A stretch of 64,000 bases of DNA from Cronobacter universalis NCTC 9529 (GCF_001277175.1 NZ_CP012257.1:1302001-1366000), one strand, 5' to 3'; positions 36,028-46,472 are shown, numbered from the stretch's first letter. Notes: generated by a model not told the origin, from the sequence alone. Numbers and translations: made by a program.

Positions 36028-36368
36028 GCAACGCCTCCGCATTAGGACGCAACGGCGTACATGACTTCATCCTGGTTCGCGCCACCTCCATCGTAATGAC
36101 GCTGTATATCATTTATATGATTGGCTTCTTCGCGATGAACGGCGATCTGACTTATGAAGTCTGGACTGGTTTCTTCTCATCCACCTTCACCAAAGTGTTC
36201 ACCCTGCTGACCCTGGTTTCGATTCTCGTCCATACCTGGATTGGGATGTGGCAGGTGCTGACCGACTACGTAAAACATCTGGCGCTGCGCCTCTTTTTGC
36301 AGCTGGCGATTGTCGTCGCTCTGGTGGTTTACGTGATTTATGGCTTTGTTGTGGTGTGGGGTGTGTAA
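36021..36368 (+). CDS. sdhD: Succinate dehydrogenase membrane anchor subunit
   Basis: 115 residues, the E. coli length. Three membrane helices; heme-ligand His in [19 protein letters not shown] near residue 71, and a nearby quinone-site Tyr/Asp. sdhA starts directly after its stop. Confidence 0.97.
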   Translation: MVSNASALGRNGVHDFILVRATSIVMTLYIIYMIGFFAMNGDLTYEVWTGFFSSTFTKVFTLLTLVSILVHTWIGMWQVLTDYVKHLALRLFLQLAIVVALVVYVIYGFVVVWGV

Positions 36369-38135
36369 ATGAATTTGCCAGTCAGAGAATTTGATGCCGT
36401 TGTTATTGGCGCAGGCGGCGCAGGTATGCGCGCGGCGCTGCAGATTTCCCAGAGCGGCCAGACCTGTGCGCTGCTTTCCAAGGTGTTCCCGACCCGTTCT
36501 CACACCGTCTCCGCCCAGGGCGGCATTACCGTTGCGCTTGGCAATTCCCATGAAGATAACTGGGAATGGCACATGTATGACACGGTAAAAGGTTCCGACT
36601 ATATCGGCGACCAGGACGCGATTGAATATATGTGTAAAACCGGCCCGGAAGCGATTCTGGAGCTTGAGCACATGGGGCTGCCGTTCTCCCGTCTTGATGA
36701 CGGCCGTATTTATCAGCGCCCGTTCGGCGGCCAGTCGAAAAACTTCGGCGGCGAGCAGGCGGCGCGCACCGCGGCGGCGGCGGACCGTACCGGCCACGCG
36801 CTGCTGCATACGCTCTATCAGCAGAACCTGAAAAACCACACCACCATTTTTTCTGAGTGGTATGCGCTGGATCTGGTGAAAAACCAGGATGGCGCGGTGG
36901 TGGGTTGCACCGCGCTGTGCATCGAAACCGGCGAAGTGGTCTACTTCAAAGCCCGCGCGACCGTGCTGGCGACCGGCGGCGCAGGCCGTATTTACCAGTC
37001 CACCACCAACGCCCACATTAACACTGGCGACGGCGTCGGCATGGCGCTGCGCGCCGGCGTACCGGTGCAGGACATGGAAATGTGGCAGTTCCACCCGACC
37101 GGCATCGCCGGCGCGGGCGTACTCGTCACCGAAGGGTGCCGCGGCGAAGGCGGGTACCTGCTGAACAAACACGGCGAGCGCTTTATGGAGCGTTACGCGC
37201 CGAACGCGAAAGATCTGGCGGGCCGCGATGTCGTTGCGCGCTCTATCATGATTGAAATCCGCGAAGGCCGCGGCTGCGACGGCCCGTGGGGCCCGCACGC
37301 CAAGCTGAAACTCGACCATCTGGGTAAAGAAGTGCTGGAATCCCGTCTGCCGGGCATTCTGGAACTCTCCCGCACCTTTGCTCACGTTGACCCGGTCAAA
37401 GAGCCGATCCCGGTTATCCCGACCTGCCACTACATGATGGGCGGTATTCCGACCAAAGTGACCGGCCAGGCGCTGACCGTGAACGAGAAGGGCGAAGACG
37501 TAGTGATCCCGGGCCTGTTCGCGGTGGGCGAAATCGCCTGCGTATCCGTACACGGCGCCAACCGTCTGGGCGGCAACTCGCTGCTTGACCTGGTGGTGTT
37601 CGGCCGCGCGGCGGGCCTGCATTTGCAGGAGTCCATCGCCGAGCAGGGTCAGCTTCGCGACGCCAGCGACTCCGACGTGGAGTTCTCGCTGGAGCGCCTC
37701 AACCGCTGGAACAACAACCGCGACGGCGAAGATCCGGTCGAAATCCGCAAAGCGCTGCAGGAATGTATGCAGCATAACTTCTCGGTATTCCGCGAAGGCG
37801 ACGCGATGGCCAAAGGGCTTGAGCAGCTGAAAGCCATCCGCGAGCGCCTGAAAAACGCCCGCCTGGACGACACCTCCAGCGAGTTCAACACCCAGCGCGT
37901 CGAATGCCTGGAGCTGGATAACCTGATGGAAACCGCTTACGCCACCGCCGTATCGGCGAACTTCCGTACCGAGAGCCGTGGCGCGCACAGCCGCTTCGAC
38001 TACCCGGACCGCGACGACGAAAACTGGCTGTGCCACAGCCTCTATTTGCCGCAAACCGAGAGCATGACGCGTCGCGAAGTGAATATGCAGCCTAAGCTGC
38101 GCCCGGCTTTCCCGCCGAAAGTGCGTACTTATTAA
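36369..38135 (+). CDS. sdhA: Succinate dehydrogenase flavoprotein subunit
   Basis: 588 residues, the E. coli length. FAD dinucleotide fold [14 protein letters not shown]; covalent flavin on His45 in SHTVSAQGG. Substrate and catalytic segments include [19 protein letters not shown] and a [19 protein letters not shown] block. It oxidises succinate to fumarate on the cytoplasmic face. The start abuts the sdhD stop. Confidence 0.98.
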   Translation: MNLPVREFDAVVIGAGGAGMRAALQISQSGQTCALLSKVFPTRSHTVSAQGGITVALGNSHEDNWEWHMYDTVKGSDYIGDQDAIEYMCKTGPEAILELEHMGLPFSRLDDGRIYQRPFGGQSKNFGGEQAARTAAAADRTGHALLHTLYQQNLKNHTTIFSEWYALDLVKNQDGAVVGCTALCIETGEVVYFKARATVLATGGAGRIYQSTTNAHINTGDGVGMALRAGVPVQDMEMWQFHPTGIAGAGVLVTEGCRGEGGYLLNKHGERFMERYAPNAKDLAGRDVVARSIMIEIREGRGCDGPWGPHAKLKLDHLGKEVLESRLPGILELSRTFAHVDPVKEPIPVIPTCHYMMGGIPTKVTGQALTVNEKGEDVVIPGLFAVGEIACVSVHGANRLGGNSLLDLVVFGRAAGLHLQESIAEQGQLRDASDSDVEFSLERLNRWNNNRDGEDPVEIRKALQECMQHNFSVFREGDAMAKGLEQLKAIRERLKNARLDDTSSEFNTQRVECLELDNLMETAYATAVSANFRTESRGAHSRFDYPDRDDENWLCHSLYLPQTESMTRREVNMQPKLRPAFPPKVRTY

Positions 38136-38150
38136 GAGCGGAGCAATGTG

Positions 38151-38867
38151 ATGAAACTCGAGTTTTCCATTTATCGCTATAACCCGGATGTCGACGACGC
38201 GCCGCGCATGCAGGATTACACCCTGGAGCAGGAAGAAGGGCGCGACATGATGCTGCTCGACGCCCTGATGCTGCTGAAAGAGAAGGACCCGAGCCTCTCT
38301 TTCCGCCGCTCCTGCCGCGAAGGCGTCTGCGGCTCCGACGGTCTGAACATGAACGGCAAGAACGGCCTGGCGTGTATTACGCCTGTGTCTAACCTGGGCG
38401 CCGGTAAGCAGAAAATCGTTATCCGTCCGTTGCCCGGTCTGCCGGTTATCCGCGACCTCGTAGTGGACATGGGGCAGTTCTACGCCCAATATGAGAAGAT
38501 TAAACCTTACTTGTTGAATAATGGGCACAATCCGCCGGCGCGCGAACATTTGCAGATGCCGGAGCAGCGCGAGAAGCTCGACGGGCTGTATGAGTGCATT
38601 CTGTGCGCCTGCTGCTCCACGTCGTGCCCGTCGTTCTGGTGGAACCCGGACAAGTTCATCGGCCCGGCAGGTCTGCTGGCAGCGTACCGTTTCCTTATCG
38701 ACAGCCGCGATACCGAAACCAACGAGCGCCTGGATGGCCTGAGCGATGCGTTCAGCGTGTTCCGTTGCCATAGCATCATGAACTGCGTGAGCGTTTGTCC
38801 GAAAGGGTTAAACCCGACGCGCGCCATCGGCCATATTAAGTCGATGTTGTTGCAGCGCAGCGCGTAA
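38151..38867 (+). CDS. sdhB: Succinate dehydrogenase iron-sulfur subunit
   Basis: 238 residues with the ATG at 38151 (an in-frame GTG at 38148 precedes it). [2Fe-2S] cysteines in SCREGVCGSDG, and [4Fe-4S] and [3Fe-4S] cysteines in CILCACCSTSCPSFWW, CHSIMNCVSVCPKG. It relays electrons from FAD to quinone. Last gene of sdhCDAB; a 365-base gap separates it from sucA, but co-transcription is known in E. coli. Confidence 0.98.
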   Translation: MKLEFSIYRYNPDVDDAPRMQDYTLEQEEGRDMMLLDALMLLKEKDPSLSFRRSCREGVCGSDGLNMNGKNGLACITPVSNLGAGKQKIVIRPLPGLPVIRDLVVDMGQFYAQYEKIKPYLLNNGHNPPAREHLQMPEQREKLDGLYECILCACCSTSCPSFWWNPDKFIGPAGLLAAYRFLIDSRDTETNERLDGLSDAFSVFRCHSIMNCVSVCPKGLNPTRAIGHIKSMLLQRSA

Positions 38868-38884
38868 GTAAGCGTTGCGGTAGT

Positions 38885-38908
38885 GGCGGGTGCGCTTACC
38901 CGCCCTAC
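38885..38908. repeat. REP-like palindromic element
   Basis: Shorter copy (about 24 bases) of the GGCGGGT/ACCCGCC-CTAC family seen after nei and aroG, here 17 bases after sdhB. Confidence 0.8.
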
Positions 38909-38918
38909 ATATAAGTGT

Positions 38919-38940
38919 CCCTCTCCCTGAGGGGAGAGGG
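38919..38940. repeat. CCCTCTCCC/GGGAGAGGG hairpin
   Basis: A perfect 9-bp stem with a four-base loop, no T tract on the plus strand. Likely a transcript-stabilising or processing hairpin downstream of sdhB rather than a terminator. Confidence 0.65.
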
Positions 38941-38946
38941 AAAAGC

Positions 38947-39126
38947 AGGAAACCTTTAAAAACCGCTACAGAGTAGTACCAGTAATCGAGGCGTTCAGTG
39001 CGAGACAAGGCGGCAACTGAGCGCATCCCCAGGAGCATAGTGACCTATGTGACTGGGGTAAGCGAAGGCAGCCAACGATGTCGCAGCCTGAACGAAGAAG
39101 ATTAATGGCAGTTTTTAAAGGTTCCT
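38947..39126. repeat. ERIC-like repeat between sdhB and sucA
   Basis: About 180 bases bounded by an inverted repeat (AGGAAACCTTTAAAAACCGC at 38947-38966, matched by its complement at 39108-39126). The core holds the ERIC signature segments ATCCCCAGGAGC and GTGACTGGGGTAAGCG with the central palindrome, and GCCAACGATGTCGCAGC. It lies inside the sdh-suc superoperon and will be transcribed into it, forming a long hairpin. Confidence 0.85.
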
Positions 39127-39232
39127 TCGCGGGCCCGCACTAAACAAGAGCTCGCAGGTGAACCCCGGCACGTACAACACTGTACGTGGTAGTTTCTACG
39201 GCGAAATAAGCAGACATGCTTAAGGGATCACG

Positions 39233-42040
39233 ATGCAGAACGGCGCAATGAAAGCCTGGCTGGACTCTTCTTACCTCTCTGGCTCTAACCAGAGCTGGAT
39301 AGAACAGCTCTATGAAGACTTCTTAACCGATCCTGATTCAGTGGACGCCCACTGGCGCTCTATGTTCCAGCAACTGCCTGGCACCGGCGCGAAACCGGAT
39401 CAATTCCATTCAACAACGCGTGATTATTTCCGTCGTCTGGCGAAGGATGCCTCACGTTACTCTTCCTCGATTTCCGACCCTGACACGAATGCGAAGCAGG
39501 TTAAAGTCCTGCAGCTTATTAACGCCTATCGCTTCCGTGGCCACCAGCACGCGAATCTCGATCCGCTGGGCCTGTGGCAACAGGAGCACGTCGCGGATCT
39601 GGACCCTGCGTTCCACGATCTGACCGAAGCCGACTTCCAGGAAACCTTTAACGTAGGCTCTTTTGCGCTTGGCAAAGAGACCATGAAGCTCGGCGACCTC
39701 ATCGAGGCGCTTAAGCAGACCTACTGCGGCTCCATCGGCGCGGAATACATGCATATCACCTCGACGGAAGAGAAACGCTGGATCCAGCAGCGTATCGAAT
39801 CGGTCGCGGGCCACGCGGGCTTTAGCGCGGACGAGAAAAAACGCTTCTTAAGCGAACTGACCGCCGCCGAAGGACTTGAGCGTTATCTGGGCGCGAAATT
39901 CCCTGGCGCGAAACGCTTCTCGCTGGAAGGCGGCGACGCGTTAATCCCGATGCTCAAAGAGATGATCCGCCACGCCGGTAAGAGCGGCACGCGCGAAGTG
40001 GTGCTGGGTATGGCGCACCGCGGTCGTCTGAACGTGCTTATCAACGTGCTTGGTAAAAAACCGCAGGATCTGTTTGACGAATTCGCCGGCAAACATAAAG
40101 AACACCTCGGCACCGGCGACGTGAAATATCACATGGGCTTCTCGTCGGATATCGAAACCGAAGGCGGCCTGGTGCACCTGGCGCTGGCGTTTAACCCGTC
40201 GCACCTGGAGATTGTCAGCCCGGTGGTGATGGGCTCGGTGCGCGCGCGTCTCGACCGCCTAGACGAGCCGAGCAGCAACAAAGTGCTGCCGATCACCATT
40301 CACGGCGACGCGGCAGTCGCCGGGCAGGGCGTGGTTCAGGAAACCCTGAACATGTCCAAAGCGCGCGGTTACGAAGTGGGCGGCACGGTCCGTATCGTTA
40401 TCAACAACCAGGTGGGCTTCACCACCTCCAACCCGCTTGACGCCCGTTCCACCCCGTACTGCACCGACATCGGCAAAATGGTGATGGCGCCGATTTTCCA
40501 CGTCAACGCGGACGACCCGGAAGCGGTCGCGTTTGTGACCCGCCTGGCGCTGGATTTCCGTAACACCTTTAAGCGCGACGTGTTTATTGACCTGGTATGC
40601 TACCGCCGTCACGGCCATAACGAAGCCGACGAGCCGAGCGCTACCCAGCCGCTGATGTACCAGAAAATCAAAAAACACCCGACCCCGCGCAAAATCTACG
40701 CCGACAAGCTGGAGCAGGAAGGCGTGGCGAAACTCGAAGACGCGACCGAAATGGTCAATCTCTACCGCGACGCGCTGGATGCCGGCGAGTGCGTGGTGAA
40801 AGAGTGGCGTCCGATGAATATGCACTCCTTTACCTGGTCGCCGTATCTCAACCACGAATGGGACGAAAGCTACCCGAACAAAGTGGAGATGAAGCGCTTA
40901 CAGGAACTGGCGAAGCGCATCAGCAGCGTGCCGGACGGCATCGAGATGCAGTCGCGCGTGGCGAAAATCTACGGCGACCGTCAGCTGATGGCGAACGGCG
41001 AGAAACCGTTCGACTGGGGCGGGGCGGAAACGCTGGCCTATGCGACGCTGGTCGATGAAGGTATTCCGGTGCGCCTGTCCGGCGAAGACTCCGGCCGCGG
41101 CACCTTCTTCCACCGTCACGCCGTGGTGCATAACCAGGCTAACGGTTCTACCTGGGTGCCGCTGCAACACATCCATAACGGCCAGGGCCAGTTCAAAGTC
41201 TGGGACTCCGTGCTGTCTGAAGAAGCGGTGCTGGCGTTTGAATATGGCTATGCGACCGCAGAGCCGCGCACGCTGACTATCTGGGAAGCGCAGTTCGGCG
41301 ACTTCGCCAACGGCGCGCAGGTGGTTATCGATCAGTTCATCAGCTCCGGCGAGCAGAAATGGGGCCGTATGTGCGGTCTGGTAATGCTGCTGCCGCACGG
41401 CTACGAAGGCCAGGGGCCGGAGCACTCCTCCGCGCGTCTGGAGCGTTATCTGCAACTCTGCGCCGAGCAGAACATGCAGGTGTGCGTGCCATCGACCCCG
41501 GCGCAGGTTTACCACATGCTGCGTCGTCAGGCGCTGCGCGGTATGCGCCGTCCGCTGGTGGTCATGTCGCCGAAATCGCTGCTGCGTCACCCGCTGGCGG
41601 TATCGAGCCTTGAAGAACTGGCCAACGGCGCCTTCCAGCCGGCCATCGGCGAAGTCGATGAACTCGATCCGCAGGGCGTGAAACGCGTCGTGCTCTGTTC
41701 TGGTAAGGTTTATTACGACCTGCTGGAACAGCGTCGTAAGAATGATCAGAAGGATGTGGCGATTGTCCGTATCGAACAGCTCTACCCGTTCCCGCATCAC
41801 GCGGTGCAGGAAGCGCTGAAGCCGTTCGCGCACGTGCATGATTTCGTCTGGTGCCAGGAAGAGCCGCTCAACCAGGGCGCCTGGTATTGCAGCCAGCACC
41901 ACCTTCGTGAAGTGATTCCGTTTGGATCTGCATTACGTTATGCAGGCCGCCCGGCCTCCGCCTCGCCGGCGGTAGGGTATATGTCCGTTCACCAGAAACA
42001 GCAACAAGATCTGGTTAATGACGCGCTGAACGTCAATTAA
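39233..42040 (+). CDS. sucA: 2-oxoglutarate dehydrogenase E1 component
   Basis: 935 residues (E. coli 933). Thiamine-diphosphate enzyme: N-terminal WLDSSYLSGSNQSWIEQLYEDF, active-site blocks GMAHRGRLNVL, HGDAAVAGQGVVQET and RRHGHNEADEP, and C-terminal pyrimidine-domain blocks EDSGRGTFFHRHAV and LPHGYEGQGPEHSS. It decarboxylates 2-oxoglutarate and passes succinyl to SucB. The spacing to sucB is 14 bases. Confidence 0.98.
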   Translation: MQNGAMKAWLDSSYLSGSNQSWIEQLYEDFLTDPDSVDAHWRSMFQQLPGTGAKPDQFHSTTRDYFRRLAKDASRYSSSISDPDTNAKQVKVLQLINAYRFRGHQHANLDPLGLWQQEHVADLDPAFHDLTEADFQETFNVGSFALGKETMKLGDLIEALKQTYCGSIGAEYMHITSTEEKRWIQQRIESVAGHAGFSADEKKRFLSELTAAEGLERYLGAKFPGAKRFSLEGGDALIPMLKEMIRHAGKSGTREVVLGMAHRGRLNVLINVLGKKPQDLFDEFAGKHKEHLGTGDVKYHMGFSSDIETEGGLVHLALAFNPSHLEIVSPVVMGSVRARLDRLDEPSSNKVLPITIHGDAAVAGQGVVQETLNMSKARGYEVGGTVRIVINNQVGFTTSNPLDARSTPYCTDIGKMVMAPIFHVNADDPEAVAFVTRLALDFRNTFKRDVFIDLVCYRRHGHNEADEPSATQPLMYQKIKKHPTPRKIYADKLEQEGVAKLEDATEMVNLYRDALDAGECVVKEWRPMNMHSFTWSPYLNHEWDESYPNKVEMKRLQELAKRISSVPDGIEMQSRVAKIYGDRQLMANGEKPFDWGGAETLAYATLVDEGIPVRLSGEDSGRGTFFHRHAVVHNQANGSTWVPLQHIHNGQGQFKVWDSVLSEEAVLAFEYGYATAEPRTLTIWEAQFGDFANGAQVVIDQFISSGEQKWGRMCGLVMLLPHGYEGQGPEHSSARLERYLQLCAEQNMQVCVPSTPAQVYHMLRRQALRGMRRPLVVMSPKSLLRHPLAVSSLEELANGAFQPAIGEVDELDPQGVKRVVLCSGKVYYDLLEQRRKNDQKDVAIVRIEQLYPFPHHAVQEALKPFAHVHDFVWCQEEPLNQGAWYCSQHHLREVIPFGSALRYAGRPASASPAVGYMSVHQKQQQDLVNDALNVN

Positions 42041-42054
42041 TTAAAGGATAAATA

Positions 42055-43278
42055 ATGAGTAGCGTAGATATTCTTGTTCCCGACCTGCCTGAATCCGTTG
42101 CTGACGCAACCGTCGCCACCTGGCACAAAAAGCCGGGCGACGCGGTAAAACGCGATGAAGTGCTGGTAGAAATCGAAACTGACAAAGTGGTACTGGAAGT
42201 ACCGGCGTCGGCTGACGGCGTTCTGGATGCGGTACTGGAAGACGAAGGCAGCACCGTCACGTCTCGCCAGATCCTGGGCCGTCTGCGCGAAGGCAACAGC
42301 GCGGGCAAAGAGAGCAGCGCCAAACCGGAAGCGAAAGAATCTACCCCGGCGCAGCGCCAGCAGGCGTCTCTGGAAGAACAAAATAACGACGCGCTGAGCC
42401 CGGCTATCCGCCGTCTGCTCGCCGAACACAACCTGGACGCGGCCGCCATCAAAGGCACCGGCGTTGGCGGCCGTCTGACCCGTGAAGATGTGGAAAAACA
42501 TCTGGCGAAAGCGAACGGCGGCGAATCTGCCAAAGCCCCGGAACAAGCCGCCGCCGCGCCGCAGCCGCAGCTCGGCGCCCGCAGCGAAAAACGCGTGCCG
42601 ATGACCCGTCTGCGCAAACGCGTGGCCGAGCGTCTGCTGGAAGCGAAAAACTCCACCGCGATGCTGACCACGTTCAACGAAGTGAACATGAAGCCGATCA
42701 TGGATCTGCGTAAGCAGTACGGCGACGCCTTCGAAAAACGTCACGGCATCCGTCTGGGCTTTATGTCCTTCTACGTGAAAGCGGTCGTTGAAGCGCTCAA
42801 ACGCTTCCCGGAAGTGAACGCGTCCATTGATGGCGACGACGTGGTATATCACAACTATTTCGACGTCAGCATGGCGGTCTCCACGCCGCGCGGCCTGGTG
42901 ACCCCGGTTCTGCGTGATGTCGACGTGCTGGGCATGGCGGATATCGAGAAGAAAATCAAAGAGCTGGCAGTCAAAGGCCGCGACGGCAAACTGACCGTGG
43001 AAGACCTGACCGGCGGCAACTTCACCATTACCAACGGCGGCGTTTTCGGCTCGCTGATGTCCACGCCTATCATCAACCCGCCGCAGAGCGCGATCCTCGG
43101 CATGCACGCCATTAAAGATCGTCCGATGGCGGTGGATGGCAAGGTTGAGATCCTGCCGATGATGTACCTGGCGCTCTCTTACGATCACCGTCTGATCGAC
43201 GGCCGTGAATCGGTAGGTTTCCTGGTGACCATTAAAGAGTTGCTGGAAGATCCGACTCGTCTGCTGCTGGACGTGTAG
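42055..43278 (+). CDS. sucB: 2-oxoglutarate dehydrogenase E2, dihydrolipoyl succinyltransferase
   Basis: 407 residues (E. coli 405). Lipoyl domain with Lys44 in ETDKVVLEV, a linker rich in Ala/Glu, a peripheral-subunit-binding domain ([20 protein letters not shown], about 110-150), and a catalytic domain with the active His in [10 protein letters not shown] near the C-terminus. It is the core of the 24-mer complex. Ribosome-binding site AAAGGA precedes the start. Confidence 0.98.
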   Translation: MSSVDILVPDLPESVADATVATWHKKPGDAVKRDEVLVEIETDKVVLEVPASADGVLDAVLEDEGSTVTSRQILGRLREGNSAGKESSAKPEAKESTPAQRQQASLEEQNNDALSPAIRRLLAEHNLDAAAIKGTGVGGRLTREDVEKHLAKANGGESAKAPEQAAAAPQPQLGARSEKRVPMTRLRKRVAERLLEAKNSTAMLTTFNEVNMKPIMDLRKQYGDAFEKRHGIRLGFMSFYVKAVVEALKRFPEVNASIDGDDVVYHNYFDVSMAVSTPRGLVTPVLRDVDVLGMADIEKKIKELAVKGRDGKLTVEDLTGGNFTITNGGVFGSLMSTPIINPPQSAILGMHAIKDRPMAVDGKVEILPMMYLALSYDHRLIDGRESVGFLVTIKELLEDPTRLLLDV

Positions 43279-43388
43279 TTTCACAAGGGCGGCCCGACCG
43301 CCCTCAGGTAGTGTTTATGGTCGCGCCGCGAGGCGCGGCAATTTCGAACTCCGAGCGTGAATGCGCTTTTTCTTGATGGACTGAAGAG

Positions 43389-44555
43389 ATGAACTTACAC
43401 GAATATCAGGCGAAACAGCTGTTTGCCAGATCAGGCCTGCCGACGCCGGTAGGTTATGCCTGCTCGACTCCGCGTGAAGCAGAAGAAGCCGCCTCTAAAA
43501 TCGGCTCCGGCCCGTGGGTAGTGAAATGCCAGGTGCACGCAGGCGGCCGCGGTAAAGCGGGCGGTGTAAAAGTCGTTAAGAGCAAAGAAGAGATTCGCGC
43601 CTTTGCCGAGCACTGGCTGGGCAAACGCCTGGTGACGTACCAAACGGACGCCAACGGCCAGCCGGTTAACCAGATTCTGGTGGAAGCCGCGACCGATATC
43701 GCGAAAGAACTCTATCTCGGCGCGGTGGTTGACCGTGGCTCCCGTCGCGTGGTGTTCATGGCCTCTACCGAAGGCGGCGTGGAAATTGAAAAAGTGGCGG
43801 AAGAAACCCCGCACCTGATCCACAAAGTCGCTATCGATCCGCTGACCGGCCCGATGCCGTATCAGGGACGCGAGCTGGCCTTTAAACTGGGCCTCGAAGG
43901 GAAACTGGTTCAGCAGTTCACCAAAGTCTTTATGGGCCTGGCGAACATTTTCCTGGAGCGCGATCTGGCGCTTATCGAAATCAACCCGCTGGTGATCACC
44001 TCGCAGGGCGACCTGATCTGCCTCGACGGCAAGCTGGGCGCTGACGGCAACGCGCTGTTCCGCCAGCCGGATCTGCGTGAAATGCGCGACCAGTCTCAGG
44101 AAGATCCGCGCGAAGCGCAGGCGGCGCAGTGGGAGCTGAACTACGTAGCGCTGGACGGCAACATCGGTTGCATGGTGAACGGCGCGGGCCTCGCGATGGG
44201 CACCATGGATATCGTTAAGCTGCACGGCGGCGAACCGGCGAACTTCCTGGACGTGGGCGGCGGCGCGACCAAAGAGCGCGTGACCGAAGCGTTTAAAATC
44301 ATTCTGTCTGATGACAAAGTGAAAGCCGTACTGGTTAACATCTTCGGCGGCATCGTGCGCTGCGACCTGATCGCGGACGGCATCATCGGCGCGGTGGCGG
44401 AAGTGGGCGTGAACGTACCGGTTGTCGTACGTCTGGAAGGCAACAACGCCGAGCTGGGCGCGAAGAAACTGGCCGACAGCGGCCTGAATATTATTGCAGC
44501 GAAAAGTCTGACGGATGCAGCTCAGCAGGTTGTTGCTGCTGTGGAGGGGAAATAA
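43389..44555 (+). CDS. sucC: Succinyl-CoA synthetase beta subunit
   Basis: 388 residues, the E. coli length. ATP-grasp domain ([31 protein letters not shown]) and C-terminal CoA-ligase domain ([29 protein letters not shown]). It produces ATP or GTP from succinyl-CoA with SucD. The last base of its stop is the first base of sucD. Confidence 0.98.
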   Translation: MNLHEYQAKQLFARSGLPTPVGYACSTPREAEEAASKIGSGPWVVKCQVHAGGRGKAGGVKVVKSKEEIRAFAEHWLGKRLVTYQTDANGQPVNQILVEAATDIAKELYLGAVVDRGSRRVVFMASTEGGVEIEKVAEETPHLIHKVAIDPLTGPMPYQGRELAFKLGLEGKLVQQFTKVFMGLANIFLERDLALIEINPLVITSQGDLICLDGKLGADGNALFRQPDLREMRDQSQEDPREAQAAQWELNYVALDGNIGCMVNGAGLAMGTMDIVKLHGGEPANFLDVGGGATKERVTEAFKIILSDDKVKAVLVNIFGGIVRCDLIADGIIGAVAEVGVNVPVVVRLEGNNAELGAKKLADSGLNIIAAKSLTDAAQQVVAAVEGK

Positions 44556-45424
44556 TGTCCATTCTGATCGATAAAAACACCAAAGTTATCTGCCAGGGCT
44601 TTACCGGCAGCCAGGGGACATTCCACTCCGAACAGGCTATCGCCTACGGCACCCAGATGGTTGGCGGCGTAACGCCAGGCAAAGGCGGCACCACGCACCT
44701 GGGACTGCCGGTGTTTAACACCGTGCGCGAAGCGGTAGATGCGACCGGCGCGACCGCGTCCGTTATCTACGTTCCGGCGCCGTTCTGCAAAGACTCTATT
44801 CTGGAAGCCATCGACGCAGGCATTAAGCTCATCATCACCATTACTGAAGGCATCCCGACGCTGGATATGCTGACGGTGAAAGTGAAGCTGGATGAAGCGG
44901 GCGTGCGCATGATTGGCCCGAACTGCCCGGGCGTTATCACCCCTGGCGAGTGCAAAATCGGCATCATGCCGGGCCACATCCACCAGCCTGGCCGCGTGGG
45001 CATCGTTTCCCGCTCCGGCACCCTGACCTACGAAGCGGTTAAACAGACCACCGATTACGGTTTTGGTCAGTCGACCTGCGTGGGTATCGGCGGCGACCCG
45101 ATCCCGGGCTCTAACTTCATCGATATCCTGAAGCTGTTCCAGGAAGATCCGCAGACCGAAGCGATCGTAATGATCGGCGAGATCGGCGGCAGCGCGGAAG
45201 AAGAAGCGGCGGCGTATATTAAAGATCACGTCACCAAACCTGTCGTGGGCTACATCGCGGGCGTGACCGCGCCGAAAGGCAAGCGTATGGGCCACGCGGG
45301 CGCGATCATCGCGGGCGGCAAAGGCACGGCGGATGAGAAATTCGCGGCGCTGGAAGCGGCAGGCGTGAAAACCGTGCGCAGCCTGGCGGACATCGGCGAC
45401 GCGCTGAAAACCATCCTGAAGTAA
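44555..45424 (+). CDS. sucD: Succinyl-CoA synthetase alpha subunit
   Basis: 289 residues, the E. coli length. CoA-binding Rossmann domain ([16 protein letters not shown]) and the phosphohistidine in [11 protein letters not shown] (residue 247 counting Met, the known His246 of the mature chain). Last coding gene of the superoperon; its 3' UTR holds the SdhX candidate and the terminator. Confidence 0.98.
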   Translation: MSILIDKNTKVICQGFTGSQGTFHSEQAIAYGTQMVGGVTPGKGGTTHLGLPVFNTVREAVDATGATASVIYVPAPFCKDSILEAIDAGIKLIITITEGIPTLDMLTVKVKLDEAGVRMIGPNCPGVITPGECKIGIMPGHIHQPGRVGIVSRSGTLTYEAVKQTTDYGFGQSTCVGIGGDPIPGSNFIDILKLFQEDPQTEAIVMIGEIGGSAEEEAAAYIKDHVTKPVVGYIAGVTAPKGKRMGHAGAIIAGGKGTADEKFAALEAAGVKTVRSLADIGDALKTILK

Positions 45425-45508
45425 ACGTCTTACCTCGTGGGTGGGAGGTTAAACCACCCGATAATAAGATTCGACATGGTTGGCTACTCGTGAGGGTAGC
45501 CTTTTTTA
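45425..45508 (+). ncRNA. Candidate SdhX (RybD) sRNA in the sucD 3' UTR
   Basis: In E. coli the 3' UTR of the sdh-suc mRNA is processed into the Hfq-dependent sRNA SdhX, which couples TCA flux to acetate metabolism. Here the 84 bases after sucD contain a stem GGGTGG/CCACCC (about 45440-45459), an unpaired AU-rich segment, and a terminator hairpin with a T run, the layout of a 3'-UTR sRNA. Identity is inferred from position and shape, not from base-by-base comparison. Confidence 0.5.
45482..45508 (+). terminator. Terminator of the sdh-suc operon
   Basis: Eight-pair stem GGCTACTC / GGGTAGCC (one G-U) with a GTGA loop, followed by TTTTTTA. Confidence 0.88.
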
Positions 45509-45597
45509 TTGCCCGCGGCGCGCCACCAGCGTGAACGGGTAATCGTCGCTTTTAAAGACGTTGCGGCGGAATTCAAACTTACGTTTCTCACCGTTGT
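45506..45597 (-). pseudogene. mngR: Remnant of the mngR (GntR-UTRA regulator) 3' end
   Basis: On the minus strand, in frame to a TAA stop, the residues EKRKFEFRRNVFKSDDYPF then TLVARRGQ align well with the C-terminus of E. coli MngR (FEYSRNAFNTDDYKFTLIAQR), which ends its UTRA domain. Homology stops upstream of this, and no DNA-binding domain is present. In E. coli, mngR, mngA and mngB lie exactly here between sucD and cydA, with mngR on this strand. This is the scar left by loss of the 2-O-alpha-mannosyl-D-glycerate system. Confidence 0.78.
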
Positions 45598-46038
45598 GCA
45601 ACGCGCGCTGACACGCGCTTTTTAGCGTGCAGGAGGGCGTTATACCATCGTACCGTGTGGGTCTTCATGACAGTCGCTCTGTGCAGCAAAGCGGGCAGGA
45701 GAGGGGATTTATCCGTTATCTCGGTGAGTATGCGTTATGAATGTGTAACGTCGCTTCTGCGACACGGCACGTTTTGACTGCGTCTTTATTACCTTTTGTT
45801 ATGCCGCCACCTGAAGATTGTCGGTGAGTGGCATTTTTATTCTCTAAAGAGCAATGTCATTGGCACCCCGTAAAACGGCTAATTAGTAAAATAATTGTGA
45901 AATAAAATTGTCATTCCTGATCTAATAAATTGTTTTGGACTGCCGATATTAACAGGGAGGTGTGATTAATATCTCGTATTGTGGTTAGCTAAAATAACAT
46001 GGATTAATTATTTGTATCTCTTTCATAACCCGCCCTGC

Positions 46039-46084
46039 GTTAAAAAAATACTTATCGTTAACATTATTTTTACTTAACCCGTTA
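46039..46084. promoter_or_regulatory. ArcA-like binding region upstream of cydA
   Basis: GTTAA elements at 46039 and 46057, an inverted TTAAC near 46074 and GTTA at 46081 give the spaced repeats typical of ArcA sites. cydAB is a classic ArcA-activated operon at low oxygen. Confidence 0.45.
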
Positions 46085-46117
46085 GGGGTGAAACATAATT
46101 AACAATGGGTACAAAAA

Positions 46118-46131
46118 CTGATTTTAATCAA
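46118..46131. promoter_or_regulatory. FNR box upstream of cydA
   Basis: CTGAT-TTTA-ATCAA, one mismatch from TTGAT-N4-ATCAA. FNR represses cydAB under full anaerobiosis in E. coli. Confidence 0.65.
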
Positions 46132-46472
46132 AGTTTTTAGCTTGAAAAAAAGCGTGAGAAAGCGCTAAATTGCGGTCGATCAATCTGGCGTCCAGGCGGC
46201 GATTTGGGTATAAATTGATCGCCGTCGTAAAACGCAAATAAAGGGATGTGTAAATCTATTTATTATCCCTGGATTGCAGCGTAAAATATTCGCCGAATCA
46301 ATTTGGAATTCTTTTAACTTATTTGTAACCTTTCGCCATTACTTTTTCACAAATACACGCAGTGATTTAAGCAAGGCTGACGGGAGCAAATGTCATTGGT
46401 ATTGGGGCATGCGTTGTGGCGCTTTAAAAAGGGCCACGCTCGAAGTCTTCATGCGAGGAGCAAGGAGTCAAG

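Larger units (their letters stand above)
45598..46472. promoter_or_regulatory. Gene-free region and cydA regulatory leader
   Basis: About 875 bases. The left part (to about 45840) shows no recognisable gene and is presumably residue of the mngRAB deletion. The right part is AT-rich and carries ArcA-like GTTAA repeats (46039-46084), an FNR-type box (46118-46131) and a long cydA leader with facing GATCAAT/ATTGATC segments. An open frame 46274-46606 here overlaps cydA and looks spurious. Confidence 0.6.

Noticed and set aside
36177..38771. 864-codon open frame antisense to sdhCDAB
   Set aside because: It lies wholly opposite highly conserved sdh genes in a GC-rich genome, where the third-position bias opens the antisense frame. 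It has no recognisable domain or ribosome-binding site.
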